Part shown: piece by piece, positions 34,686 to 42,932 of the stretch
Layout: every line of letters starts with the position of its first letter
How positions within the stretch are numbered: the stretch's first letter is position 1
Origin: Caldicellulosiruptor hydrothermalis 108
GTDB lineage: Bacteria > Bacillota > Thermoanaerobacteria > Caldicellulosiruptorales > Caldicellulosiruptoraceae
DNA length: 64,000 nt
Assembly: GCF_000166355.1 (NCBI RefSeq)
Contig: NC_014652.1
Span: forward strand, 2,528,501-2,592,500
Reading direction: 5' to 3'
The notes under the pieces: model-generated
What the model was told of the DNA's origin: nothing
Database searches by the model: none
What the model saw: the letters and a program-made list of their open reading frames with translations, nothing else
Made by a program: the position numbers and the translations under genes

Positions 34686-37556
34686 TTATTTGTTGTACAT
34701 AGCAAGTTCTTTTCTCTTTCTCTTAAGCTCGTCGTTTATATCCTTTGTGTATCTCCACAAACTTTCTCTCGGGTTCATACCATCATAAATAACTGCTGAG
34801 AACGCACTGTCCAAGCTTCTTATCACATAATAACTTCCCGGAATTTCTTCAATCTCTTTTACATATTTCCACTGCTCCATCAAATTTTGCATCTCTTTCT
34901 TGCTCCAGGGAAGTTTCTGGAACGCATTTACATTTGCTGTATTGTACCTTGCAGCAGTGCCCATGAGCATCTCAAGCTCTTTTCCAAACTGTGTCTGAAC
35001 CTCATCAGATGTCCACCATTTCAAAAACTCCCAGCAAGCTTGCTTGTTCTTTGCCCTGCTCAAAATTATCGTGGCTGTACCAGAGGCTGCAGTTGACCTG
35101 TCAATTGTACCATCAGGTCTTTTGATGCCTGGAATTGGCACCATCTCCCACTGGTTTCTGATTTCCGGCGCAGCTGTTGCCAAAAGATTGTATGTTGTGT
35201 ACGGTGCTATTCCAAGCGGCATTTCACCTGTCCTGAACCTGTTGTAAAAATCGTATATGAGCTCAAGACCATATTTTGTGTAAAAATCTGTCCACTGTTT
35301 AAATGCTGCAACAGCTTGACTGCTGTCAAGCATTGATTTTGTCTTTTCTTTGTTGTAAAAACTTCCTCCCAGCTGAAGCAAAAGTGTAGGAAACAAATTT
35401 CTTGTTCCAAGCCCTGCATCGATAGCTTCCTGGGCATCAATTCTCTGGTAGGGAAGACCAACTTCTAAGTTGTATCTTTGAAGCTTTGCAATGACAGCGT
35501 ACATCTCATCCCATGTCTGCGGCGGTTTTATGTTAAGCTCATCAAATATATCCTTTCTGTAAAACATCATGTAAAAGTCCTGGGTCACAGGAAGCGCAAA
35601 GCAGCCTCCATTGTATTCGTAAGGCTTTAGCGCTGTCGGGTTAAACCTCTTTTTAACCTCATCAAAGTCCTTAAACTGTGAAAGGTCAACCAAAGCTCCT
35701 CTTGCCGCCAAGTTCACAGGCTGGCCTCTTGACACTGTCAGCACAATATCAGGACCTTTACCAGCTAAAATAGCTTCTATTACACCAGTTTGAACCAAAC
35801 TCACATTTACTTTTATGTTTGTTCTTGGCGTAAATGAGTCGTTTATCAAGTCTCGAATAATCTGTGCCTGGTCGCGGCCACCGCCTACCCATACTTTTAT
35901 TACCTTTTGGCCCTGATATGTCTCACCAACGTTTGTGTAGTCCTCAACAAACGAATACAAAAACGCTTTTATCTCCTTTACAATCTTTTGAAAGAGATTA
36001 GCTGTGGGCGACGGAATTTTAGCGTCCGGTGATGCTACAAGTATATAGTCAATCTCAAGCGGCTGTTCTTTCCTGTACACAAGCCAGGATGAAAGACCAC
36101 TCAGACTATCTCTAAGATTTTTTATTCTTGCCGGAATTGTTTCTGGCTCCTGCGCCATGCTTTTTAGCTGCTCTGCAACTCTTTTCAAAAGCTCTGCTTC
36201 TCCACCTTTTTGACCTGTGTACCTTTCAAAGTCCTGAGCCTGTTTTAAAAGCCCTTTTCTGATTGAATTTAAACTGTCAATCAAATCAGGTATCTGCTCA
36301 TCCAAGTTATAGTCTCTGTAAAGGTCAGGGTCTCTGCCTGTTATCATTATTATCTTTCTATACAAGTTGTTAAGCTGCACTGTCAGCTCTTCAACTTCTG
36401 TAAGTATCGGTGAAAGCTCACCAAGTGTTGCCTCAAGCTTTAGTTCATGCTCACCTTTTGTAAGATATACAAGACAAGGCTTATCTTTGCTGCCTACCAC
36501 TTTCATATACCATCTTATACTGTACGGAAACTCTATATCCTGGGCTTCTTTGAAAGGAATCTTGCCGTCGATGTACAAAATCCTGTGCGTGGACATTCCC
36601 CTCTGGAAATTCTGTCTTGCCTTTATCACAATCTTATAAAGACCGTCTTGTGGCACCTCAAACTTCCAGCTTGCCCACATGCCAGGGTATTTCCAGTTCC
36701 ACTGACCCAAGGTGTTAAGTCTTATCTTTGACACATGGAATGGCTCTGTTGCAGGGTCGGTTCTATCGTACATCGGATACAAAATTGGGTCTGATTTGAG
36801 ATATGTCTTTTCTGCCTGGAATTTGACAAGAACATCTTTTGCCTTTGGCAAGCTTGAGTAATTCTTTGAAACCTCTGAATAGTTTGGAACTTCGTCTTTG
36901 TTATAAATCTTTATGTATTTTATTGCAAATGGTTCTCTTATATTCACAAGTCTTATAGTGTGCTCACCTTTTTCAAAGTAAAAGTAATACGCTCTATTAT
37001 AAAACCCCTCGGTATCCTTAAAATCTTCTTCCTGCCAGATTGGATACTCATCTGTCTTGGGGCGCAGGTCATTGTCTTTTTTGTCTTTTCTGATACCTGT
37101 TGTGTCCTTCCAGACTCTTGGGAATGTAATCTTTTGTGCCTGGTCAAAAGGAAGTTTGCCGTCAATCAGAATGGAAAGTTCAATGCCAAGACCCTTGCCC
37201 GGAAGCGGCAAATACAGCATTGCCATGTTATAAAGACCACTTTCGGGAATGTCTACCTTCCACTCAACATATCCGCCTTCCTTCTCCCAAGCAAGAACAT
37301 CCTTTTGACCTGCCAGCTCTATTTTCTTTTTTACCGTTGTTTCTCCATAGCTACTAAAGCTAATTGCCGGAATAATAATAGTGTGCTTTGGCTTTGGTAC
37401 ATCCTTATATTTATTGAGATATTGCTGAAGAGATAAAACCTTCTCCTGCTGTGAAAAAGCCACAGCCCACAAAAATAGAATTTGAATAACAAATACAACC
37501 AACAACCTCACAAACATTTGTCTTTTTGTTAAAAATTTACCATTAAGACTAACCAA
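34686..37556 (-). CDS. Very large ABC binding protein with two N-terminal CBM-like domains and a helical stalk
   Basis: Seen: about 956 residues from TTG 37556 (AGAGGTG 6 nt upstream; TTG 37592 lacks a site). One membrane helix or signal (about 14-34) precedes two beta-sandwich domains with similar internal strings: GLYNMAMLYLPLPGKGLGIELSI with GEHTIRLVNI, and GLYKIVIKARQNFQRGMSTHRIL with GEHELKLEATLG. A helical stalk (about 400-510, likely coiled) follows. A family 1 binding-protein domain (about 560-950) ends it. Known: normal binding proteins have about 420 residues. Inference: a surface receptor that captures polymer or branched glycan and passes pieces to its ABC permeases. No lipobox Cys; the N-terminal helix may remain as anchor. 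Confidence 0.85.
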   Translation of the reverse strand: MVSLNGKFLTKRQMFVRLLVVFVIQILFLWAVAFSQQEKVLSLQQYLNKYKDVPKPKHTIIIPAISFSSYGETTVKKKIELAGQKDVLAWEKEGGYVEWKVDIPESGLYNMAMLYLPLPGKGLGIELSILIDGKLPFDQAQKITFPRVWKDTTGIRKDKKDNDLRPKTDEYPIWQEEDFKDTEGFYNRAYYFYFEKGEHTIRLVNIREPFAIKYIKIYNKDEVPNYSEVSKNYSSLPKAKDVLVKFQAEKTYLKSDPILYPMYDRTDPATEPFHVSKIRLNTLGQWNWKYPGMWASWKFEVPQDGLYKIVIKARQNFQRGMSTHRILYIDGKIPFKEAQDIEFPYSIRWYMKVVGSKDKPCLVYLTKGEHELKLEATLGELSPILTEVEELTVQLNNLYRKIIMITGRDPDLYRDYNLDEQIPDLIDSLNSIRKGLLKQAQDFERYTGQKGGEAELLKRVAEQLKSMAQEPETIPARIKNLRDSLSGLSSWLVYRKEQPLEIDYILVASPDAKIPSPTANLFQKIVKEIKAFLYSFVEDYTNVGETYQGQKVIKVWVGGGRDQAQIIRDLINDSFTPRTNIKVNVSLVQTGVIEAILAGKGPDIVLTVSRGQPVNLAARGALVDLSQFKDFDEVKKRFNPTALKPYEYNGGCFALPVTQDFYMMFYRKDIFDELNIKPPQTWDEMYAVIAKLQRYNLEVGLPYQRIDAQEAIDAGLGTRNLFPTLLLQLGGSFYNKEKTKSMLDSSQAVAAFKQWTDFYTKYGLELIYDFYNRFRTGEMPLGIAPYTTYNLLATAAPEIRNQWEMVPIPGIKRPDGTIDRSTAASGTATIILSRAKNKQACWEFLKWWTSDEVQTQFGKELEMLMGTAARYNTANVNAFQKLPWSKKEMQNLMEQWKYVKEIEEIPGSYYVIRSLDSAFSAVIYDGMNPRESLWRYTKDINDELKRKRKELAMYNK

Positions 37557-37604
37557 TTTATACACCTCTTTTCTGCTGCCTTTTGGATACAATTGACGTT
37601 GACC

Positions 37605-38624
37605 TTAGCATGAGCTTCTTATTATAATTTGAGTTGATAATCTTACCGTCTCAAAAATGGGGTTATTATTTTCTATTCTTCTTACAATGGCTTGCGCAAG
37701 CCTTCTTCCAAGTGCTTCTTTGTCTATGTTAACTGTTGTCAATGGGGGATCAATCAGTACAGACCTCTTTAAATTGTCAAAACCAACAATAGCTATATCT
37801 TGGGGTATTTTGTACCCCTTTTCTTTTAAGTATCTTATGGCAAAAATGGCAATATCATCATTTGCACATACAAAAGCACGGGGGAATCTTTTCATTTTTT
37901 CCAAGCCCATATCAACCTCTTCCTGAACATAGTACCTAAAAGGCACATGTTCTGTTATACAATATTCCTTTTGTACATCTAAACCACTGTCTTTTAGAGC
38001 CTTTTCAAAGCCAAGCCATCTTTCATAAATAGATTTGCAGTAGTTGATATCACCGATAAATCCAATTGGAGTAAGTCCCTTTTCAATTAGAATCTTTGTG
38101 AGCTTGTAAACACTTGCCTCACACTCTGTAAAGATGACATCACCCTGCAAATCTTCAAGATCAGCATTCAAAGGTGCGTCATAATAGACAGTTGGAAGTT
38201 TATACTCTTTTATTCTGTTCATATACTCATCTTCAAACACGCTGAGCACAATAAGCCCATCTACCTCATGATTTGCTATGTTCAAAGGAATTACCAAATC
38301 TTCTTCATCTTCATCACTTATGTAATTGTAAAATAGGCTATAACCAAACTTTCCAAGCTCGTTCGAAATGCCGTTTATAATGTCAATCCAGAATTCAGAA
38401 AGAGCAGCCTTTATCAAAATAGCCACTTTTTTGTTCTCTCTTGCTGACCTTACTTTTTCAATTAACTCTGGCTTTAGCTTTGGATACCCCAGCTCAATTG
38501 CTTTTTTGATGACCTTTATAGCCGTCTCTTCTGAAACAGTGCTGCTGCCATTCAAAACCTTAGATACCGTATTTCTTGAGAGGTTGAGACTTCTTGCAAT
38601 ATCGGTGATTGTTATTCTCTTCAT
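37605..38624 (-). CDS. LacI-family transcription regulator of the mannan locus
   Basis: Seen: 339 residues. The HTH is ITDIARSLNLSRNTVSKVLNGSSTVSEET (read in two parts, residue 3-31), followed by a hinge and a periplasmic-binding-like effector domain (about 60-338; FVCANDDIAIFAIRYLKEKGYKIPQDIAIVGFDN in the dimer region). Known: LacI-type proteins repress sugar operons until an oligosaccharide binds. It is the first gene of the locus and lies 48 nt before the large binding protein, so it probably controls the operon and itself. Its promoter is strong. I could not identify a typical symmetric LacI operator with confidence. Confidence 0.93.
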   Translation of the reverse strand: MKRITITDIARSLNLSRNTVSKVLNGSSTVSEETAIKVIKKAIELGYPKLKPELIEKVRSARENKKVAILIKAALSEFWIDIINGISNELGKFGYSLFYNYISDEDEEDLVIPLNIANHEVDGLIVLSVFEDEYMNRIKEYKLPTVYYDAPLNADLEDLQGDVIFTECEASVYKLTKILIEKGLTPIGFIGDINYCKSIYERWLGFEKALKDSGLDVQKEYCITEHVPFRYYVQEEVDMGLEKMKRFPRAFVCANDDIAIFAIRYLKEKGYKIPQDIAIVGFDNLKRSVLIDPPLTTVNIDKEALGRRLAQAIVRRIENNNPIFETVRLSTQIIIRSSC

Positions 38625-38676
38625 TACCTATTTCCCCTATTGCAATATTGTATTTTCTGCCAATCTGCTTATTTAA

Positions 38677-38705
38677 ATTTTATAACAGTAAATATGATTT
38701 GTCAA
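38677..38705 (-). promoter_or_regulatory. Promoter of the mannan-locus operon
   Basis: TTGACA (38700-38705) - 17 nt - TAAAAT (38677-38682) on the minus strand, about 50 nt before the lacI start. It is the only good promoter I see for the whole 17 kb operon, although internal promoters are possible. Confidence 0.75.
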
Positions 38706-38941
38706 TATTTTTTGCATTTTTTAATTATCTTTTTATCAGTTTATGCACACAGGCTTGCATAGAATGTACTAAGAATATAACTTCCTCGCTTTCTTCAAAC
38801 TGGATTTTTCTTGAGACTTAAAATAAACATTTTACAATTTCGTTTTTAAAAAATTCAAAGAATATATAAATAGTGCACACTTTCGCAATTTTTTGCACTC
38901 TTAATTGCACATTTATTGAACACTTTTGATTTACATACGAA
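38706..38941. other. Intergenic region with clustered TTGCAC motifs
   Basis: The lacI-abrB gap is about 655 bp. This part has no gene. At 38873-38923 related strings recur: GTGCACAC, TTGCACTC, TTGCAC and TTGAACAC, the last three spaced 11-12 bp apart. The decamer ACACTTTCGC at about 38877-38886 also occurs at 33728-33737 before the second permease. These could be regulator sites. Confidence 0.3.
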
Positions 38942-38995
38942 TTGACATTTTGATACATTTCATCTCTATTGAAAACTTTGTCGTATTTTGTCGAA
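38942..38995 (+). promoter_or_regulatory. Distal promoter-like site with tandem Spo0A-type boxes
   Basis: TTGACA (38942-38947) - 17 nt - TCTATT (38965-38970) on the plus strand, followed by TGTCGTA (38979-38985) and TGTCGAA (38989-38995), two Spo0A-box-like heptamers 10 bp apart. It faces abrB from about 300 bp away. The -10 is weak. Confidence 0.4.
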
Positions 38996-39201
38996 TAAAG
39001 AAGATTTTTTGAGCGTATTAATTTTACAGTTGTTCATTTCTTAAAATTGCAATTATTTTCTTATAGTAATTAGATTATTTTGGTCAGTAAAAACACCAAT
39101 AATGCTACAGAGCCTTGAACTTTGTTGGTTTGTTCACTTAAACCCTACAAAAGCGATTGTTTGCTTGTACGCAATATATTGTAAAAAGTCTTAAAAAATT
39201 C

Positions 39202-39230
39202 TTGACATAAAATTGCAACGATGGTATAAT
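39202..39230 (+). promoter_or_regulatory. abrB promoter
   Basis: TTGACA (39202-39207) - 17 nt - TATAAT (39225-39230): a consensus sigma-A promoter 50 nt ahead of the start codon. Between 38996 and 39201 I see nothing else. Confidence 0.9.
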
Positions 39231-39246
39231 AGCAATGTAAGAAAAA

Positions 39247-39263
39247 TGTCGAAATTTGTTGAA
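39247..39263 (+). promoter_or_regulatory. Tandem Spo0A boxes over the abrB start
   Basis: TGTCGAA (39247-39253) matches the Spo0A box exactly and TGTTGAA (39257-39263) differs by one base. They are 10 bp apart and about 10-26 nt downstream of the predicted transcription start. Known: the B. subtilis abrB promoter has paired 0A boxes in the same place, through which Spo0A~P represses it. Confidence 0.7.
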
Positions 39264-39279
39264 AGGAGGAAGATTTGAA

Positions 39280-39522
39280 ATGAAATCAACAGGTGTTGTT
39301 AGAAAGGTTGACGAGCTTGGCAGAATAGTTCTTCCTATCGAGCTTAGAAGAACACTTGACATTGCTGAGAAGGATGCTCTTGAAATCTTCGTTGATGGCG
39401 ACAAGATAATCCTCAGAAAGTATGAACCAGCTTGCATCTTCTGCGGCAATGCAAAGGATGTTATCTACTACAAGGGTAAAAATATCTGCAAAGACTGCAT
39501 GGAAGAACTCAAAAAGAGCTAA
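39280..39522 (+). CDS. abrB: AbrB-family transition-state regulator with C-terminal zinc ribbon
   Basis: Seen: 80 residues from ATG 39280 (AAAGGAGG upstream; the TTG-started longer frame is rejected). The N-terminal swapped hairpin (STGVVRKVDELGRIVLPIELRR, read in two parts) is almost that of B. subtilis AbrB, including DALEIFVDGDKIIL. The C-terminal part differs: it has CIFCGN and CKDC, a probable zinc ribbon replacing the usual AbrB dimerisation tail, a form known in clostridia. Known: AbrB represses post-exponential genes. Tandem Spo0A boxes ahead suggest the classical circuit. Confidence 0.93.
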   Translation: MKSTGVVRKVDELGRIVLPIELRRTLDIAEKDALEIFVDGDKIILRKYEPACIFCGNAKDVIYYKGKNICKDCMEELKKS

Positions 39523-39550
39523 TTCTTAGAAAAAAAATCTGCAAAGTTTA

Positions 39551-39591
39551 AAGAATAGAGGGCAGAAGAAAACTTTCTGTCCTCTATTCTT
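39551..39591. terminator. Bidirectional terminator between abrB and rsmI
   Basis: Arms AAGAATAGAGG (39551-39561) and CCTCTATTCTT (39581-39591), with T-runs on both strands. The downstream arm covers the rsmI stop codon. Confidence 0.85.
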
Positions 39592-40441
39592 TTTCATGTA
39601 ACTTTTCACTTTCAAGCATGATTTTGTATACCTTGTTTTTAGGAATACTTAGCTCATCTGCAACCATCTTTGCTGCCTCTTTTTTGGAAAATCCTTGCAA
39701 AAGCTTTTCTCTGAGCCTTTCTCTTATAAGCTCAACATCATCTTCTTGTGCTTTTTCTTTAGCATCTTCATAACCTCTCACAACAAGCACATATTCACCC
39801 TTGGGAGGATTTTGTTTAAAAAACTCTATCGCTTTTGAAAGATTTGTGAGCATGACACTCTCATGCACTTTTGTTATCTCTTTGACAATACTTATCTCTC
39901 TTTCTTCTCCAAAAATTTCAGCCATCTGGCAAAGCGTATCTAAAAGTTTGTGGGGAGCTTCATAAAATATGAGGGTCCGCTTTTCATACTTTAAACTTTC
40001 AAGCTTTTCCCTTTTGGCTCTTTTATTTTTGGGTAAAAACCCTTCAAACACAAAACTGTAGGTGTTCTGCCCAGAAAGTACCAAAGCACAAACAAAAGCA
40101 GAAGGTCCTGGCACAACTGTAACTTCTATCCCCTCTTCTATACACCTTCTGACAAGCTCATAACCTGGGTCTGAAATAAGAGGCATTCCTGCATCAGATA
40201 CAAGTGCAATCTTTTTTCCGCTTTTGAGTTCATTTAAAAGCATTTGCTCTTTTTCTTTGGGACTGAATTCATGAAAAGAAACAAGTTTCTTTTTTATCCC
40301 AAAATGGTTCAAAAGCTTTATGGTGACCCGTGTATCTTCACATGCAATAAAGTCTACTAAATTCAAAGTGTCTATGGCACGTTTTGACATGTCATCTAAA
40401 TTTCCAATTGGTGTTCCAACAATAAAAAGTTTTCCGCTCAT
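39584..40441 (-). CDS. rsmI: 16S rRNA (cytidine-1402-2'-O) methyltransferase
   Basis: Seen: 285 residues. GTPIGNLDDMSKRA (residue 8-21), ACEDTRVTIKLL, ISDPGYELVR and VPGPSAFVCAL mark the tetrapyrrole-methylase fold of RsmI. The extra C-terminal winged-helix stretch (SKKEAAKMVADELSIPKNKVYKI) is normal. Known: RsmI 2'-O-methylates C1402 in the ribosomal P site. The ATG overlaps the stop of the upstream methyltransferase by four bases, the usual trmN6-rsmI neighbourhood in Firmicutes. Confidence 0.96.
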   Translation of the reverse strand: MSGKLFIVGTPIGNLDDMSKRAIDTLNLVDFIACEDTRVTIKLLNHFGIKKKLVSFHEFSPKEKEQMLLNELKSGKKIALVSDAGMPLISDPGYELVRRCIEEGIEVTVVPGPSAFVCALVLSGQNTYSFVFEGFLPKNKRAKREKLESLKYEKRTLIFYEAPHKLLDTLCQMAEIFGEEREISIVKEITKVHESVMLTNLSKAIEFFKQNPPKGEYVLVVRGYEDAKEKAQEDDVELIRERLREKLLQGFSKKEAAKMVADELSIPKNKVYKIMLESEKLHEKE

Positions 40442-41160
40442 TTTGTTTCATCCTCACTACCATTTTGCGTCTCAAGGTAATATTCCATTTCATCTATAAA
40501 TAGCGGTTTGTCAACCACCAATGAACACTGTTTACCTTTTTTGGCCTCTATCAGCACAAGTGAAGACTCTTTTTCCTTGTTCTGGTGAACAAAACGTATA
40601 AGGCTTGGTTCTAATCTGTAAAGTCTCAAATAATAAAGCGCATCTGTTAGCCTGTCACTTCTGTATACCATGTAGAATCGCCCACCAAACTTTAAAATCT
40701 GCATTGCAGATCGAATGACATCTTCAATTGTACACATAATTTCATGTCTTGCAATGGCTTTTTTGATATTGGGATTTATTGTACCACTGTTTACTTTTCT
40801 GTAAGGCGGATTTGTAAATACTACATTTGCAAACTCAGAACCAAAAATTTTGAGAGCATCCTTTAAATCAGCATTTATCACTTCAATCTTATCCTGAAGA
40901 TTATTGATATTTCTGTTCATTATAGCAAGGTCGCAAACCTCTTTTTGAATCTCCATCGCATAAAGCTTTTTGAACTTTTTACCTTTTGCCCACAGCAAAA
41001 TGGGGATTATCAGATTCCCTGTGCCAAATTCAACCACAATGTCATTTTTCTTAAGCTGTATAAAATCGCTCAAAACCACAGCATCTGTACCATACAGGAA
41101 AAAATCTGTATCTTGATATATACAGTAGTTCCCTATCTTTAAATTTTCCTTCCTGAGCAT
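40438..41160 (-). CDS. tRNA1(Val) adenine-37 N6-methyltransferase-like protein
   Basis: Seen: 240 residues, class I SAM methyltransferase. Motif I is VVEFGTGNLIIPILL (about 34-48), the acidic loop AMEIQKEV, and the catalytic FTNPPYRK (about 115-122) typical of adenine-N6 RNA methyltransferases. The N-terminal YCIYQDTDFFLYGTDAVVLSDF is typical of TrmN6/YfiC. Known: these modify tRNA; B. subtilis YabB lies similarly ahead of rsmI (yraL). Target position unproven here. Confidence 0.9.
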   Translation of the reverse strand: MLRKENLKIGNYCIYQDTDFFLYGTDAVVLSDFIQLKKNDIVVEFGTGNLIIPILLWAKGKKFKKLYAMEIQKEVCDLAIMNRNINNLQDKIEVINADLKDALKIFGSEFANVVFTNPPYRKVNSGTINPNIKKAIARHEIMCTIEDVIRSAMQILKFGGRFYMVYRSDRLTDALYYLRLYRLEPSLIRFVHQNKEKESSLVLIEAKKGKQCSLVVDKPLFIDEMEYYLETQNGSEDETK

Positions 41161-41319
41161 ACTTATACCTCTTTGCCTGCAAAATTGCTAATATGACAAA
41201 GTTATTATTCAGATGAAAAAATTTTATTCAATTAGTGTTGTTTTTTTTAGTAAAAGCATTATAATATATTATAGTGTCCTTGAAAATATTTGACAATCTC
41301 AAAAAGAGGAGATTTGTTA

Positions 41320-41705
41320 TGAAGGTTTGTATTGTAGATGACGCCCAGTTTATAAGGCACATTTTGAAAGACATCTTCACTTCGCTTGGACACCAGGTTG
41401 TTGCAGAGTTTTCTTCAGCATCGCAACTCATAGAGGAAATAGAAGACATCAAGCCAGAAATTATAACCCTTGATATAACCATGCCTGATATTGACGGGCT
41501 TACTGCAACCCGCATTATCAAAAACATATTGCCAGAAGCACACATTATTATAATCTCTGCTATCTCTCAGCCAGACATTGAAAAAGAAGCTAAAAAATGT
41601 GGTGCTTTTGAATTTATAAGAAAGCCGTTTTCAAAGCTTGCGATTGAGCATGTTTTAAAACAAATTGAAGAAGAGCAAAATAGCAAAAATGGGGCTGTGC
41701 GTTAG
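41320..41705 (+). CDS. CheY-like single-domain response regulator
   Basis: Seen: 128 residues from ATG 41320 (GAGGAG upstream). Receiver acids are in VDDAQFIRHIL, the phospho-acceptor Asp in EIITLDITMPDIDGL (about 54), Ser/Thr in IIISAISQPD (about 84) and Lys in FIRKPFSK (about 106). No output domain. Known: CheY acts on the flagellar switch; stand-alone receivers can serve other phosphorelays. No chemotaxis genes nearby. A TATAAT at about 41252 gives it a promoter of its own. Confidence 0.92.
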
Positions 41706-41720
41706 CCCCATTTAGTGTTT
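41690..41720 (+). terminator. Terminator spanning the cheY-like stop codon
   Basis: ATGGGGCT and AGCCCCAT arms (about 41689-41711) around the loop containing the TAG stop, followed by TTAGTGTTTT. The stem begins inside the coding sequence. Confidence 0.65.
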
Positions 41721-41734
41721 TAAGTTTTCAAATC

Positions 41735-42799
41735 CTATGTCACCAATTTTACTACTACACCGCTTATTATAGAAATGAAGAGAGAAGATATTGCTCCCAA
41801 TAAAAACGCCCTTGCACCTATACTTTTCATTGATTTGAACGAAATATCAAGACCCAAGCCTGCCATTGCAGCAGTCAGAATCAAATTATCAAATGTCACA
41901 AGTCCTTTTAGAATAGGAGCAGGTATTTTAAAAATTGTATTTATGAGAATCATCAAGAAGAACAAAACGGCAAACCAAGGTATTGTAACCTTTTTCTCTT
42001 GTTTTGTCTCAGAGTTATTTTTATCATTAGCTGAGTTTAATGGAATAAAACTAAGAATAAGAGTCACCGGTATTATGAATAATACTCTTATCATCTTCAC
42101 AGTTGTAGCCATTTCCTCAAACTTACCAGCTGCAATAGTGCTTGCTGCTGCTACTTGAGCTACCTCATGTATAGAAATTCCTGTCCAAAGAGCATAAAAT
42201 TGGTCAGGCATATGAAAAAGTGTATACAAGATAGGATAACCAAACATATAAATTGTACCAAATAGTGCTATAGCCCCAATAGAAAAAGCAACATCCTCTT
42301 CTTCTGCCTGTATAACAGCGTCAACTGCTGCAATTGCTGAAGCACCACAGATTGAAACACCACTTCCCACTAAGAGTGCTCTTTTTATAGGAACCTTTAT
42401 CGTCTTGCCAATCCAAATGGTAAAAACGAGAGTTAAAGTAGAACAAAAAAGTATAACAACTATAGCATCCCATCCAATATTCAAAACCTCATTTATGCTT
42501 AGCTTAAAACCAAGGAATATTATGGCAAGTTTTAAAATCTTTTTTGAACTAAATTTGATACCCTTTTGTGTATTTGTCGGCAGATTTATTGTGTTTTTGA
42601 TAATCATTCCTATGATAATAGCAATTAACAGTGAACTCAATGGTATGATTTTAGAAAATAAAGTAGTCGATTGAAGTAATATAGATCCTATTGTCACTAT
42701 GCTCACAAGCGCTAAACCTGGTATGTGTTCGATTACTTCTTTGAATGCTTCTTTATTATTGCTTCTTCTGTTGTTGCTGTGATCATTTGTGCTTCTCAT
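41735..42799 (-). CDS. YeiH/UPF0324-family membrane transporter (putative sulfate exporter)
   Basis: Seen: about 354 residues from ATG 42799 (GGAGAAAAG upstream), which I prefer to the open frame from 42895. A polar N-terminus of about 25 residues with Asn repeats precedes about ten TM helices. Family motifs are GFKLSINEVLNIGWDA, GVSICGASAIAAVDAV, TGISIHEVAQVAAA and AAMAGLGLDI. Known: UPF0324/YeiH proteins are putative anion exporters, often divergently encoded from a LysR regulator. A decayed LysR start lies upstream in exactly that orientation; the intact LysR is 2 kb further. Confidence 0.88.
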   Translation of the reverse strand: MRSTNDHSNNRRSNNKEAFKEVIEHIPGLALVSIVTIGSILLQSTTLFSKIIPLSSLLIAIIIGMIIKNTINLPTNTQKGIKFSSKKILKLAIIFLGFKLSINEVLNIGWDAIVVILFCSTLTLVFTIWIGKTIKVPIKRALLVGSGVSICGASAIAAVDAVIQAEEEDVAFSIGAIALFGTIYMFGYPILYTLFHMPDQFYALWTGISIHEVAQVAAASTIAAGKFEEMATTVKMIRVLFIIPVTLILSFIPLNSANDKNNSETKQEKKVTIPWFAVLFFLMILINTIFKIPAPILKGLVTFDNLILTAAMAGLGLDISFKSMKSIGARAFLLGAISSLFISIISGVVVKLVT

Positions 42800-42854
42800 A
42801 TCTTTTCTCCTTTCTTTTGCAATTCTTCTCAATAAGCATATTTTTGCATTATCT

Positions 42855-42870
42855 ATATGCAATTGCATAT
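42855..42870. promoter_or_regulatory. Palindromic operator, copy 1
   Basis: ATATGCAATTGCATAT, a perfect 16-bp palindrome between yeiH and the relic lysR start. Its counterpart at 44898-44913 keeps the palindrome with paired changes. It is a likely LysR-type regulator site. Confidence 0.65.
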
Positions 42871-42888
42871 GGATCGAAGTGGTAAAAA

Positions 42889-42926
42889 ATGACACTAAGA
42901 CATTTTAAAATATTCTTAACAGTCAT
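42889..42926 (+). pseudogene. Relic of a lysR 5' end
   Basis: ATG followed by codons for MTLRHFKIFLTV, which match MTLRHLKIFLTV at the start of the intact LysR gene at 44931. The leader before both starts is also nearly identical (ATGGAT(C/T)GAAGTGGTAAAA). The homology stops at about 42926, seven bases before the serA stop, so only 12 codons remain. Confidence 0.85.
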
Positions 42927-42932
42927 ATTAAA

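Noticed and set aside
38873-38923. TTGCAC repeats as LacI operators
   Set aside because: They lack the central CG symmetry of LacI-family operators; kept only as an unexplained motif cluster.
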